From Drosophila persimilis (taxonomy: Eukaryota; Arthropoda; Insecta; Diptera; Drosophilidae): 64,000 nt of DNA. This document shows positions 21,276 to 32,102 of this stretch, one piece after another (position 1 is the first letter of the stretch; every line of letters starts with the position of its first letter). A program made the position numbers and the translations under genes. Under the pieces are notes generated by a model that worked only from the letters and a program-made list of their open reading frames with translations, made no database searches and had not been told where the DNA came from. Location: the NCBI RefSeq assembly GCF_003286085.1, contig NW_020825595.1, positions 45,917 to 109,916 of the forward strand. Reading direction: 5' to 3'.

Positions 21276-22500
21276 GTCGTATTGGTATTGCTGTAGTTCG
21301 AGCGCCCATCTTGCTACTCTACCGTAAGGGCTCTCGAGGGTATTCAGCCACTTTAGTGCGAGATGATCGGTTATGACGTCGAATCGGTAGCCTTCGAGAT
21401 AGCATCACAGTTTTCGGATCGCCCAGATGACGGCGAGGCATTCCTTGTCGGTGTCCGATGACCCGCTCTTTCCCTTCGATCTCTTGGGTGAGGACCGCGC
21501 CTACTCCAAGGTTGCTTGCGTCCGTCTGCAGGGAAAATTTGACGTTAAAGTCTGGGCAGGCGAGTACCGGTGCGGTGGTGAGCAGTGTTTTCAGCTCGTT
21601 GAAGGCGTCTTGTTGTTCTTGACCCCATGTACATGCTTTTCGTTTCTTCAGCAGCAGTGACATTGGTTGGACCACGGTGGCAAAGTTTGGGACAAATCTG
21701 CGGTACCAACCGGCCATGGCTGCGCATTGTCGTAGCTCCTTCAGGTTGGACGGCGGCCTCAGATCCTTTACGGCTGCGATTTTGTCGGGGTCCGTGTGGA
21801 AGAAGGCACACTTGTCCGTGTTGACCCGTAGGTTTGCCTTTCGCAGTCGTGCGAAAACTTCTTTTCCTTTGTTCAGGTGTTCCTGGAAGCTTTTCCCGAC
21901 GATGACGATGTCGTCGAGATATGCGAACGCGAATGGTTCCATGTCTGCGCCGATAACGGCGTCGAGGGTCCGTTGAAACGTGGCTCCCGCGGAGTGTAAA
22001 CCGAAAGGCATTACTTTCCATTGGTATAATCCTCGGCCGGGTATCGTGAATGCCGTGGCTTCCCGGCTGTTCCGGGCCATTGGTATCTGCCAGTACCCGT
22101 TTTTCAGGTCCAGGGTCGTGATGAAGTGGGCATTTCGGAGTCGCTCTAGTATGTAATTGATCCTGGGTAGCGGGTACGCGTCCGGGATAGAACGCTCGTT
22201 TAGCTGCCGATAATCTACACACATGCGCCATCTCCCGTCCTTTTTGCGGACCAGGACGATTGGCGTGCTGTGGGGGCTCCGGGATGGTTCGATTAGGTCC
22301 TCTGCTATCAGTTGGTCGACCTGTTCATCGATGATCCGCCGCATGGCTGGATTTTTCGGGTAGTACCGCTGTTTTATGGGTCGGTTGTCTCTCATGACGA
22401 TGGTGTGTTCTGTTAGATCCGTCGTCCCTCGGAGGCCTGCGAGTGTCGGCAGTTCTTCGTCTAGAAATTCCTGTATTCTCGGCGCGATGTCGGGAGGCTC
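21276..22500 (-). pseudogene. pol: Family G reverse transcriptase and RNase H
   Basis: RT motifs appear in order: DEQVDQLIAEDLIEPS, LVRKKDGRWRMCVDYRQLN, FITTLDLKNGYWQ, PFGLHSAGATFQR and YLDDIVIVG. RNase H begins FSLQTDASNLGVGAVL. It is broken near 21455 by loss of the segment after RVIG and then by an in-frame TGA near 21405. The same TGA occurs in the remnant at 2985. RT is joined to protease through a frameshift between about 22395 and 22500. Confidence 0.87.
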
Positions 22501-23322
22501 CAGGTGCGGCGGGGTTCCGATTGATGCCTCGTGCGGCGGTGATCGCCCCTCCCGGTTCCTGCCTGAGAGGACGCGGGAGTAGCGGGTCGGTCGGTGTCGT
22601 GGGGGTCGTTTTCGTGTCGAGGGCGGTGTCGACGCGTTCGTGGGCCAGGGTGGCGGTCAGAGGTGGTACCTCGAGCGCCTGGCTGCTGCGTGGCGGCTGT
22701 CGTTGCTGGGGCCGGGTTGTCTTCTGGAGGGGCGTCCTGGGTTCCTTTCCCATTGTTGCTGGAACCGCGTCGGTGCCCTCGGGAGACCGGCTCGCTTTCT
22801 TCGTTGCTTTGCTTGGTTTTGGGTTTCTCGGAGTGTGTTCTCGGAGCGCTCGTGTCTCGTGTCGTGGCGGGGGATTCGATGGCGGCGGGGGTCTCAAGTT
22901 CTTGGGTCCGTGGGCGTGTACTTGGCTGGCGGTGATCGTCGGCGGGTTTGGGAGGGGGCGTTGGGAGCCTTGGAGATGGAGGCGTGTGGTGTATTGTATT
23001 GTGGTTTCGATGGCGCACAGGAAGTCCATCCCTATGATGGCTTGCTCTAGCATGTTGGGCAGCACCAAGAGCGGCATCTGTACCTCTTGCTCGTCTAGTT
23101 TGAAGCGCGCTAGCAAGATCTGAGTTATCTCGCGTGCCGAGCCGCCGGCTAGGCGTATCGGGACGCAAGCGTCGCGCAGGTCGTTGTCGTGGCCGAGTTG
23201 GCGGGCGAGGTCGGCGTTGATGAAACTTCGGGATGCCCCGGTGTCGACCGTGGCTTCCGTGCGCCGTTCTCCGATGGTCACCCTCGCCACTATCCGGCCG
23301 TCGTGTACTTGCAGCGGGTTTC
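22501..23322 (-). pseudogene. pol: Family G protease and proline-rich linker
   Basis: The aspartic protease reads ARVTIGERRTEATVDTGASRSF with catalytic D in DTGAS, then AIIGMDFL near its end. A ~150 residue linker rich in Pro, Thr and Arg follows and precedes RT. It is an unusual length for Ty3/gypsy pol. The frame overlaps gag by about 120 bases, so pol is in a different frame from gag here. Confidence 0.8.
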
Positions 23323-23545
23323 TTAGTTGGTTGTCTGAGGAAGCGTCGTGCCCGGCTGTTCCCGTGTCAGCTGGGGACGCGAGTCGTTTCCCGACGGGTC
23401 CTGGCGGCAACAGCCCACGGTGCGTGTTCCGCGCTTGCCGCATTCCCAACAGAAGAGGATCGATGGGTTGGTGCAGTCGCGAGATACATGTCCCGCTTCT
23501 CCGCAGCGTCGACAGGCTGCGTGCGGGTTGGCGGTGGGGGTTGTG
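23323..23545 (-). pseudogene. gag: Family G gag C-terminus with two zinc knuckles
   Basis: This continues the gag interrupted at 42345. The frame from ATHRMIT resumes with TPTANPHAACRRC. Two knuckles are visible: CRRCGEAGHVSRDC (canonical CCHC) and CWECGKRGTRTVGCC (non-canonical). The stop is at 23323-23325. The gene is whole apart from the S insertion. Confidence 0.85.
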
Positions 23546-24585
23546 TGTAGTATGCTCATATTAAATTAAATATAATATACACATTCACGTAAAGTATTCA
23601 TTATTTCGAATACCCACTGTAACGACGGTACTTAAAGAATACACACTGTAACACTTTGTTTCAGTGTTTACGTAACAATAAAGTCCCAGACATTCTGGGT
23701 GATCGTATTACGATTCACTCAAGAATGCCTCGAGCGACCCAAGTGCAGCGTCAGCATGTTCCCATGACTTGACGGCACTAATATACATGCAAATTAAACA
23801 ACTGCGGTAGCGGATTGTGTTTTTAAAAAGTTTTTATTTTACTTCGAACTTCACTGATATAGATTTAAGTAGAGGGTCACAAAGGAATTCCGGGCCAAGG
23901 GATTGCGCGATCTTAATATTTAGCTAGACTTTGCGGTGTCGCTGCTGGATCAAGACTGATTTGAACTTTCTGATCTTTGCATCGTTGATCCCTTTCGGGA
24001 ATCGTTTTTTTATAAACATTTCAATTGATTTCGCCATCCCGAGTATTAGATTTCGTCATCCAAAGAGAGAACTGTAAAAGGCCTAAAGTGCAGGATCTGC
24101 AGAAAGCCGGGAGTGAGATTGTTTATGAGAAGCCGGGTGTGGGCAAACATTGGTTTTCCATTTAGGCGAGTGTCAAAGATTGGGATTGCGGCGGGGGCGC
24201 TTGAGATTGTACATCTTAGAAATCAATTAGGCGGAGGCCCAAGATTGAAATTGTTTTCGTTTTGGAAATCCAAAGATTGTTTACAACTCGTATAAGAGCT
24301 CAATGGAATTGGGTACGTTAACTTGCATACACATGCATATATCTTCCCTCGCGCCCTCGCTGCCAACAGCGCTGAGCATATTCACACATATACATACTAA
24401 CATATAAGAGATAAGAACACATAGTTCTGCCGCTCCGCTGCCGGCGTCACTGGCAGCGCAGCTCCGCGGCTTTTGGCTTACAAAAGCCCAAAACACAATT
24501 GTAAAATTCAGAATATAAAACACAATAAAACAGATCGGAGGGTGGACCCCCAAAGATCCAAGAAAAGGACTGTACATCGTTTACA
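23546..24585 (+). repeat. Family S 5' LTR, split by a solo E LTR
   Basis: It runs TGTAGTATGCTC to CATCGTTTACA. Without the inserted E LTR it is about 504 bp. AATAAAG occurs near 23677 and AATAAA near 24525. A GC-rich stem (GCCGCTCCGC / GCGGC) lies near 24430-24470. Confidence 0.87.
23792..24323 (-). mobile_element. Solo LTR of errantivirus family E
   Basis: This 532 bp LTR, in minus orientation, is nearly identical to the LTRs of the E copies at 48596-63910. It is flanked by a perfect 4 bp duplication TGCA (23788-23791 and 24324-24327) within the S LTR. It represents an E insertion that later lost its interior by LTR-LTR recombination. Confidence 0.9.
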
Positions 24586-24603
24586 TGGCGACCGTGACAG
24601 GAC
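24586..24603 (+). promoter_or_regulatory. Primer-binding site, family S (tRNA-Arg)
   Basis: TGGCGACCGTGACAGGAC starts directly after the LTR. It complements the 3' end of Drosophila tRNA-Arg(UCG) over 18 bases. This primer is the one known for mdg1 and 412. Confidence 0.88.
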
Positions 24604-25708
24604 CGATATACGTCCTACGCGATGGATCGATCTAAGGATTGAAAAAAAAAATTTCTAAAAATGTGTTTAAAATAATAAAGACATAGAATGGTCGACATTA
24701 AAAAAAAAGAAAATATAATACTATGTGTTTTGTTTTAAAAATCGGACACAGTCAACAGAAAATTGATGAATTGGAAAAACTATTGAAATAGTGTTGTCCC
24801 CAGTGCCAGTGCCAAGGAAAACCGACAGCAGAAAGCCAAACCAGCCGTTTCGCCAGACCCATGCACGACTGCCGACGATATTACGCACAAACCCATGTTG
24901 GATTATAATTTATACCCTTAAATTTGGGCACTACAATGCGGCCAGGAATATATAATACCCAAGAAGATTTAACAGCCCGCGCTACAAAGAGCGTACACGC
25001 AACATAAAACCTGTGCGAAGACCAGCACCGGCCCCACCAGACCCAGCAAGGGCCAATAATATAAGTGCGAGTGGCATAGGACCGCCCCTTGCACCGTCGA
25101 TGGACCAACAGATTCTGCTCCTACCGAGCAAAGGAAGGCACTCAGCCTACAAGAGGCTTTAAAAGTGTACCCAAACGATGGACCTCGCCCACTCACAATA
25201 GCTGAGTACCGGGCACGACAAAAAAAAAAAAAGACCCCAACCCCCCACCAACAAAGGATCAACTTCGCACTGGTGCGAAGAAACGCAAATGAGATGCAGA
25301 AATGCCATGCCTCATATTGCCAATAATTATAATTTTCTAACTCGAGTTGAAGCACCCTTAAAGTGCAACTTGAAAATACTAACCTCTGTTAGGCTATTAC
25401 TAAAACCATGTGATCGATGTTGAATTATATAATGAAAAACCTGTAAATCGATCACATGTCCCTTAACATTTTTTTCCTTCCTTCATTTCGGTCAATTATA
25501 AAAAAAAAAATATATATATATAAAAAAAAAAATTATATTGATGAAGTTTTAAAGAGAAAAAAAAGAGAGAAAGGATATATAGATATATATAAAAAAAAAT
25601 TTTTAATAATTTTTTTTTATTATTGAAAAGAATAAACGAATAGCAGATAATTAAAAAAAAAAACCCCCCAACATTGCAGAAACCAATTTTTGAGAGAAAA
25701 TCATCACC
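24604..25708 (+). other. Family S leader, with a decayed copy of a small ORF
   Basis: The long leader has a remnant (about 25098-25245) of the 107-codon ORF that is intact at 45255-45578. Here it is internally deleted and frameshifted at an A-run near 25222. The part from 25490 to 25660 is very AT-rich. No other gene is seen. The intact junction at 25325-25345 serves as an uninterrupted version of the site next to 45641. Confidence 0.7.
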
Positions 25709-25936
25709 ATGGGTTGGTTCGGTTCTGACGATAGTCAGACCAAAGACAATACGGCCAATGTGGTCAATAATGTCAAAATAATAGACCACAGGGATGATCT
25801 CAATGCACTCTGGTTATTACTTCTGATTTTAACCATTGTCAGTGTTTTACAATTCCTTTTAACATTGTATGTAAAACATAATAAGATAATTAAAAAGAGA
25901 TATATGAGTAGGGCAAACAATTTAGATAGAGTTTAA
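25709..25936 (+). CDS. Family S small ORF with a membrane segment
   Basis: This 75 residue ORF starts in a strong context (ACCATGG) with MGWFGSDDSQ. A hydrophobic stretch at residues 35-54 (LWLLLLILTIVSVLQF) is followed by a lysine-rich tail, which suggests a single-pass membrane protein. Small ORFs of this kind precede gag in 412/mdg1-type elements. Their function is not known to me. It is intact and lies about 1.1 kb after the PBS. Confidence 0.7.
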   Translation: MGWFGSDDSQTKDNTANVVNNVKIIDHRDDLNALWLLLLILTIVSVLQFLLTLYVKHNKIIKKRYMSRANNLDRV

Positions 25937-26052
25937 AAAAAAAATTTGGTCTCAACGACCCCTAGGAGCATAATAGAGCTCGAATACATGTACATGGGTA
26001 CATTTCAGGTAGAATTCCCGCCTTTAATATATTGTTACAAAGCCAAAATAAA

Positions 26053-26361
26053 ATGTCTCGTAGAACAGCAGCAGCCATTAGGGCTACCCACGATAGGAAT
26101 GAAAATTTCGAATATAGAGCTAAAGCAATCTTAGCCGCATTCCCCAATCCAATTAGCATATACGAGTTCGAATACTCATATATGAACGAATATAATTTAC
26201 CTTTTTCACCACTAATTCATTGTGATGCCACACAAAAGGGTATCGTATTATCAACCATACCCGGCATCCTCGTAAACAGCCAAATAATAGAAAATGAAAT
26301 TCTAGGAAGAATTGTGATTGCTAATGTTAGATTGTCTTCCAATCGGAATGGAAAACATTAA
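26053..26361 (+). CDS. Family S second small ORF
   Basis: From ATG 26053 (MSRRTAAAIRATHDRNE) there are 102 codons of mixed charge with no membrane segment and no motif I recognise. It ends 9 bases before the gag ATG at 26371, so it is placed as another short upstream ORF. It is intact. Whether it is translated is unknown. Confidence 0.6.
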   Translation: MSRRTAAAIRATHDRNENFEYRAKAILAAFPNPISIYEFEYSYMNEYNLPFSPLIHCDATQKGIVLSTIPGILVNSQIIENEILGRIVIANVRLSSNRNGKH

Positions 26362-26370
26362 AAAACACAT

Positions 26371-26991
26371 ATGGACTGGCTTACGATCTGCGCTAAAGTT
26401 TGCACTCTAAGAGCAGAATTCGATAAGTCATATAAATGCTTAACGCAGGACAGACCTACACAAAATAGTACGGTCATTAAACATACAACTAATTTGGTAA
26501 ACAAATATAATGACGTCAGAGAACTTTTTCTAGAGAACAAACAAAGACTTACTGATATACATTGGTTTCAAGCTACAGACGTCTTCAAACGTCTAAGGGA
26601 ACGATTAGTATTCGGTAGAGAAAAATTCAATCTAGACATACACATACCAAATCTTCTAAACACAGCTGCGACATATATACCAGCTGTAGAATCGGAATCA
26701 AGGCCAATAAGTCCCAGGCCCCCGAATGTAAAAAATATTATCATCATATCGGAAGACGATTCTCGATCAAATAGATCGAACCATCCGGTAAACGACGACA
26801 AACCGTCGACTAGTTCAGCAAACAGCGTGGTTGGGCAAGAACCAACCACAATGGCAGACAAAACAATTGCCCAACGGGCATATATAAAAGATAAAAGGAC
26901 AGAAACTCCATTTACAAAGATTCATTACGGCAGTCAAATTGGTCAATCTAACGAAAGGACCATACGAAAATTTAGCTATAGAAGTAGTTAA
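26371..26991 (+). pseudogene. gag: Family S gag, N-terminal part
   Basis: The ORF starts MDWLTICAKVCTLRAEF and includes a helical matrix-like region and an acidic/serine linker (IIIISEDDSRSN). A one-base frameshift near 26910 sends it out of the capsid frame, which continues from about 26920 in the next frame (TAVKLVNLTKGPYEN). Without the shift, gag would run on into the Arg/Gly/Asn-rich nucleocapsid. Confidence 0.75.
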
Positions 26992-29066
26992 ATCAAAAGT
27001 AATAGGAACTCCATTGTATAAAATACAAGATGAAACCACCATTAGCGCAATAATAAAGAAATTGCAAGACACTATTGTCGGAGAGTCATCAGATGTTATA
27101 AAGGCTAAAATGGCAAAAGTATGCCAAAAAGGCAAAACAGCCGCCCAATTCACAACAGAGATTGATGATATAAGAAAACTTCTAGAAGCATCATACATTG
27201 ATGAGGGTTTGCCAGCGAAACACGCCGATAAGTTCAGCAGCAAAGAGGCCATTAGTACAATGGTTAAAAATTGCGAGCACGGCAGACTAAAAACAATACT
27301 AGAAGCAGGCACATTCCCAACAATGAATGATGCCGTAGCAAAATATATACAGTGTAGTACAGAGATGACTGGTAGCGCAAGTTCAATATTGTACACCAGA
27401 CAAGGACAAGTCTACCGCGGTAGTAACTTTCGAGGTAACTATCGTGGTAGAGGAAATGGTCGTGGTTACAACCACAACCATATTTACAACAACAATAATT
27501 ATAATAACAATAGAGGTCGTGTTGGCTATAGGGGAAATAACCGTAATAAGGGTGGAACCTATAACAACCAAAGATACAATAGCAATGGAAACACACGACA
27601 GAACAATGTTCGTGTGACAGACAGCTTCGGGAAACTCCCAAGATCCTTTAGATACACAAAATTAAAAAATCCAGCAGTTCACACAATCAACCTCAATCTC
27701 AATATATTCGTGGCATTCCTCAATTCTAAAACAGGAAAACAACTTACATTCCTTATAGATACAGGTGCCAATATATCACTATTAAAAGAAAATTCAGATG
27801 TCTTTAACGACTTTCAAACAAAAAATAAAATAGATATTCAAGGAATAGGGGAAGGTATAATAACATCCCAAGGCCTTACCCTAATAGAGCTACAGACGGA
27901 TAAGTACATAATTCCACACAATTTCCATTTAGTTAATCAAAATTTTGCAATTCCGTGTGATGGAATAATAGGCATTGATTTCATAAAAGAATTAAACTGC
28001 CTAATAAACTTAAAACTTGCAGAGGATTGGTTAATAATACGACCAAATAATATAAAAATTAAAATTTATGTTCCAATAACATACAGTTCTGGTAACAATA
28101 CAATTCTTCTACCAGCAAGATCACAAGTTGTCAGAAAAATAGAATTAACGTCCGATATAGAAACCATATTGATCCCAAACCAGGAAATTCAACCTGGTAT
28201 TTATGTAGCAAATATAATAACTTCAAAAAATAATACATTTGTCCGATTGCTGAATACAACCAGTACCAACCAATTAGTACATATAAATAGCATACAATAT
28301 GAACCACTTTCGAATTACAAGGTAATTCAAACAACTCAAAAAATCCGAGAAAAAACTGTCATAGCTGAATTAAGCAAGCATTTCCCAGTACAATTCAAGA
28401 AGCAATTAACTAAACTATGCACCAATTTTAGTGACGTATTCGGGCTTGAAACCGAATCAATCACAACAAATAATTTTTATAAACAGAAATTGAGATTGAG
28501 GGATGACGAACCTATATATATAAAGAACTATCGAAGCCCGCATAGCCAAGTTGAGGAAATTAAAAAACAAGTAGGAAAATTAATCAACGACAATATTGTC
28601 GAACCATCCGTATCAGAATACAACAGCCCACTTCTACTTGTCCCAAAGAAAGCCCTTCCGGGTTCAGAACAAAAGAAATGGCGATTAGTAGTTGACTATC
28701 GTCAAATAAACAAAAAACTCCTGGCCGACAAATTTCCATGACATTTTGAATCAACTAGGTAGAACAAAGTATTTCTCATGCCTTGACTTAATGTCAGGTT
28801 TTCATCAAATCGAACTAGAAGAAAGTTCGCGAAATATAACGTCTTTTTCAACGAGCAATGGCTCATATCGCTTCACGCGACTACCATTTGGTTTAAAAAT
28901 AGCGCCGAATTCATTTCAAAGAATGATGACTATAGCATTCTCTGGACTTGAAGCTTCGCAAGCCTTCCTGTATATGGACGATCTAATAGTCATAGGTTGT
29001 TCCGAAAAACATATGCTTAAAAACTTAACAGATATTTTTGAGATATGTAGGAAACACAACCTAAAA
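26920..29066 (+). pseudogene. Family S gag capsid, nucleocapsid, protease and RT start
   Basis: Capsid (VNLTKGPYENLAIEVVKS) leads into an Arg/Gly/Asn-rich nucleocapsid without zinc knuckles (about 27400-27590), as in 412/mdg1. The protease (LIDTGANISLL at about 27754) and RT (YNSPLLLVPKK, WRLVVDYRQIN) stay in the same frame to 28741. A short deletion after DKFP shifts the frame. RT continues with YFSCLDLMSGFHQIE, LPFGLKIAPNSFQR and YMDDLIVIG to the repeat inserted at 29067. Confidence 0.82.
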
Positions 29067-30157
29067 CGAGGGGGAACGTTGTGAGTTGCTGCGGACACCG
29101 CAACTCTACAGTTATACCCGATACTAAGTCAGTATGGCTTTCCTCCGGCAGACGCCGCTAATATTAAACGACACGACAAAGAGTGCGTGCGAGAGAGACA
29201 GAAAATCAGTCTGAGCGTGATGTCACGCGCTGCGTAGCCACTGCAAATTGATTTGTTCCTTTTGGCTACAAAAATTATCTGATCTGATCCAGATTCAGCA
29301 ATCTGATAGATATGGTCGTTATCTATGATTCCCCGTTTTTAGTTTTCTCGAATCTGCAATATTGTGGATGCAACAGATTTTCGTCCTTTGTGTGGGCGGA
29401 AGGGGGTGGGGCGAAATTTTGAGATACACGTTTTATAGTGAGATCTAAGAGAAGTGCGGATTCCAAATTTGGTTACTCTAGCGTTAATAGTCTTTGAGAT
29501 TTGTGAATATCCCCAGATTTGCATCCTTTGCGGGGGCGGAAGGGGGTGTGGCGAAATTTTGAAACAAACTCGTCTCGGTCTGATATATTAGGAGTATGGA
29601 TACCAAATTTGGTTGCTCTAGCTTTTATAGTCTCTGAGATCTAGACGCTAATGTTTTACTCTAAGCAAAGCCGCCTATGCTACCTGTGTGTTAGAGAGAG
29701 ACAGGGCGAGAAAAAATGAAATTGTTTTCTTGATGCTGGCTATAATAGTAATACGATCCAATTCAGAGTCTGCAGTCTAAAAGATATGGTTATTCTCTAC
29801 GATTCTGCGTTTTTTGTTTTCTCGTATCTTTAAAATTGTGGATGCCACAGATTTTCGCCCTTTGTGGGGGCGGAAGTGGGCGGGGCAAAGTTTTGAAATA
29901 TTTTTGTAGCAGTGACATATCACAGAAGTCTGGATCCAAAACATCGTTGCTCTAGCTCTTATAGTCTTTGAGCATTAGGCGCTGAAGGGGACGGACAGAC
30001 GGACAGACAGACATGGCTCAATCGACTCGGCTATTGATGCTGATCAAGAATATATATACTTTATGGGGTCGGAAACGATTCCTTCTGGACGTTACACACA
30101 TCCACTTTTACCACAAATCTAATATACCCCAATACTCATTTTGAGTATCGGGTATAA
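29067..30157 (+). mobile_element. INE-1-like ~1.1 kb repeat, copy 2, in S RT
   Basis: Same ends as copy 1 (CGAGGGGGAACG, GTATCGGGTATAA). Removing 29067-30157 rejoins the RT codons exactly (NLK then LHPQNCSFFKHEV), so the insertion is between A and T with no target duplication. 1091 bp, no ORF of note. Confidence 0.75.
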
Positions 30158-30216
30158 TTACATCCACAAAATTGTTCATTTTTTAAGCATGAAGTGACCT
30201 TTCTTGGTCATAAATG
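30158..30216 (+). pseudogene. pol: Family S RT stub between two insertions
   Basis: This 59 bp piece encodes LHPQNCSFFKHEVTFLGHK of the RT palm/thumb. It ends in the TSD TAAA (30213-30216) of the M element. RT continues at 33760. Confidence 0.85.
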
Positions 30217-30466
30217 TAGGGTTGGCAGCCCTTTAATGAGTATCGATCTATCGCTAGGGATAGTCAAGGGTAGAGGAAGATATATCGATAGTAAGTAAGA
30301 GTTCGACTGCAGAAGCGAGCAGACGTGCGAAAAGAACTATGCTAAGAAACCTATTTGTAACCATTTATTAAAATAAATATAATACAACGACGTGTGGCGT
30401 ATATTTGATGGAGTTTCTGGAGCGGATTCTTACTCACTTGTAGGGAGCCCACCAAGGATCCCTACA
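30217..30466 (+). repeat. Family M 5' LTR
   Basis: 250 bp, TGTAGGGTTGGC to CCCTACA, with AATAAA near 30372. It differs from the 3' LTR at few positions (for example GGAGTTTCTGG against GGACTTTCTGG), which indicates a fairly recent insertion. Confidence 0.9.
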
Positions 30467-30469
30467 ATT

Positions 30470-30487
30470 TGGGGGCTCGTCCGGGAT
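30470..30487 (+). promoter_or_regulatory. Primer-binding site, family M (tRNA-Pro)
   Basis: TGGGGGCTCGTCCGGGAT begins three bases after the LTR. It is the perfect complement of the tRNA-Pro 3' end and the same primer class used by gammaretroviruses. The 30488-31145 leader is rich in AACGACGA-type repeats and has no supported gene. Confidence 0.88.
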
Positions 30488-31145
30488 AGAACCACAAGTG
30501 AATGTGTATTCGTGTACAAGTTGCCAATACCATCAAGTTTTGCGCAACATTGTGAAATTGCGACGAACGAAGCAACGAAGATCAGACGAAAGCAGATGCC
30601 GAGAAGCGGCTGTGAGTAACGAAAATAAAGAGGAAAGAGGACGCAAAACGACTCCATTCGTTTTCGTCAAGGTTCAGAGAGCAGAGGTAGCTAACGACGA
30701 AGAGCTACAGAGCTACAAAACGACGAGGCTACAAAACGACGCAGACCCGAAAACGACGAGGAAAGAGGACGCAAAACGACACTATTCGTTTTCGTCAGAA
30801 GAGCAAGGCAAACGGGAAAGAGTGAAAAGCCAACGACGAAAGTACGGAGCAAAGAGGACTGAAGAGACGTTCAGATTGCGAACGTGCAGAAAAGAGGAAA
30901 GCAGAAACGACGAAACAACAACAGTGGTACTTCGCACGGCCACGTGCGGCTTGTATACCCTGCGAACGACAACGACGTGAAGAAGACCGAGAAGAAGAAC
31001 GCATCGTTTATCTGCGTGTATTGGAAAAGACGATTCTCACACCTGATGTCTGTATACGCAAGTATTGAATATACAGAATAGATTTAAGGTGTTGCAAATT
31101 TTAGGAAGCGGATTTAACGTAAACTATATTTTAGCTAATTGTAAT

Positions 31146-32102
31146 ATGCAACGCGAAGAAATCTTAGACCTAACCGTAGCAGAGTTGAAGGAAAAATTGA
31201 AAGAGCTACATCTGCAGCATTCAGGTGTTAAATCAGTTTTACGGGAGAGACTATATTCGTATTTTAGACTAGATCAAGACGAAAACGAAGAATCTGTATA
31301 CGAAGAAACGATCAATATAACTGGGGACGAACAGACAGAAGACGCGCCAATTTTAAATTCGGTAGGAGAAGCAGCAGTTGGTAGTTCAGTAAACATGGCG
31401 TTCACATTAAGAGACATCGAAGAATCCCTTTCAGCATTTACGGGCAATGGTTCTCCGGATGTTGATGACTGGCTACGTGATTTTGAACTTAATGCCTTAA
31501 CAGTGAATTGGAATGATTTGCAAAAGTTTATATATGGCAGGACATTAGTGAAAGGTGCAGCGAAATTATTTTTGAGCAGTCAATCAGGCATTAATGATTG
31601 GAATTCTCTGAAGGAAACACTAAAAAGTGAATTTAGTGAGAAGTTAACGGCAAAGCAAGTTCATAAGCTATTAGAAAATAGAAAGAAGACCCATAAAGAG
31701 ACTTTAATTGAATATTTTTATAGCATGTGTACCTTGGCAAGTCAATCCCAGCTAGATGAAGAAAGTATTATTGAATATATTATTGAGGGCATTCCAGACT
31801 CCAAGCAAAACAAAAGCTGTCTGTACCAAGCAAACAATTTTAAAGATTTTCGTGAGCAAATTAAGATTTATGAAAAGATCAGTGCAAATCAAGGAAGTAC
31901 GCTAAAGGCAAACCCAAAGTTTGAGAATAGTTCGGTAAAAATCAAGGATGAAAGGCGTTGTTTCAAATGTGGAGGTAGTAATCATATTGCAAAGTATTGC
32001 AAGGAAAGTGCCGTCAAATGTTTTAATTGCAATCAACTAGGTCACAAGGCAAATCAATGCGAGGCAAAAGGTTCACGAATGGCAACAGAGAAGAAAATTT
32101 AA
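31146..32102 (+). CDS. gag: Family M Gag
   Basis: From ATG 31146 (MQREEILDLTVAEL) the ORF has 318 codons. A SAP-like N-terminus (LKEKLKELHLQHSGVKSV) is followed by a capsid domain (DVDDWLRDFELNA, LENRKKTHKETLIEYFY) and two canonical CCHC knuckles (CFKCGGSNHIAKYC and CFNCNQLGHKANQC). The stop TAA at 32100-32102 lies in the same frame as pol. Gag would form particles and bind RNA. It looks intact. Confidence 0.85.
   Translation: MQREEILDLTVAELKEKLKELHLQHSGVKSVLRERLYSYFRLDQDENEESVYEETINITGDEQTEDAPILNSVGEAAVGSSVNMAFTLRDIEESLSAFTGNGSPDVDDWLRDFELNALTVNWNDLQKFIYGRTLVKGAAKLFLSSQSGINDWNSLKETLKSEFSEKLTAKQVHKLLENRKKTHKETLIEYFYSMCTLASQSQLDEESIIEYIIEGIPDSKQNKSCLYQANNFKDFREQIKIYEKISANQGSTLKANPKFENSSVKIKDERRCFKCGGSNHIAKYCKESAVKCFNCNQLGHKANQCEAKGSRMATEKKI

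Noticed and set aside
22443..23123. Plus-strand ORF of 226 codons rich in Gly, Val and Arg
   Set aside because: It is the antisense of the protease-RT linker of family G. Its length reflects GC bias.
24113..24295. 60-codon plus-strand ORF MRLFMRSRVWANIG, present in every E LTR
   Set aside because: It is antisense inside the family E LTR and repeats only with the LTR. No domain or start context supports it.
30470..30490. Possible tRNA gene end at GGGGGCTCGTCCGGGAT
   Set aside because: The sequence is the complement of the tRNA-Pro 3' end positioned right after an LTR, which is a primer-binding site. No cloverleaf is present.
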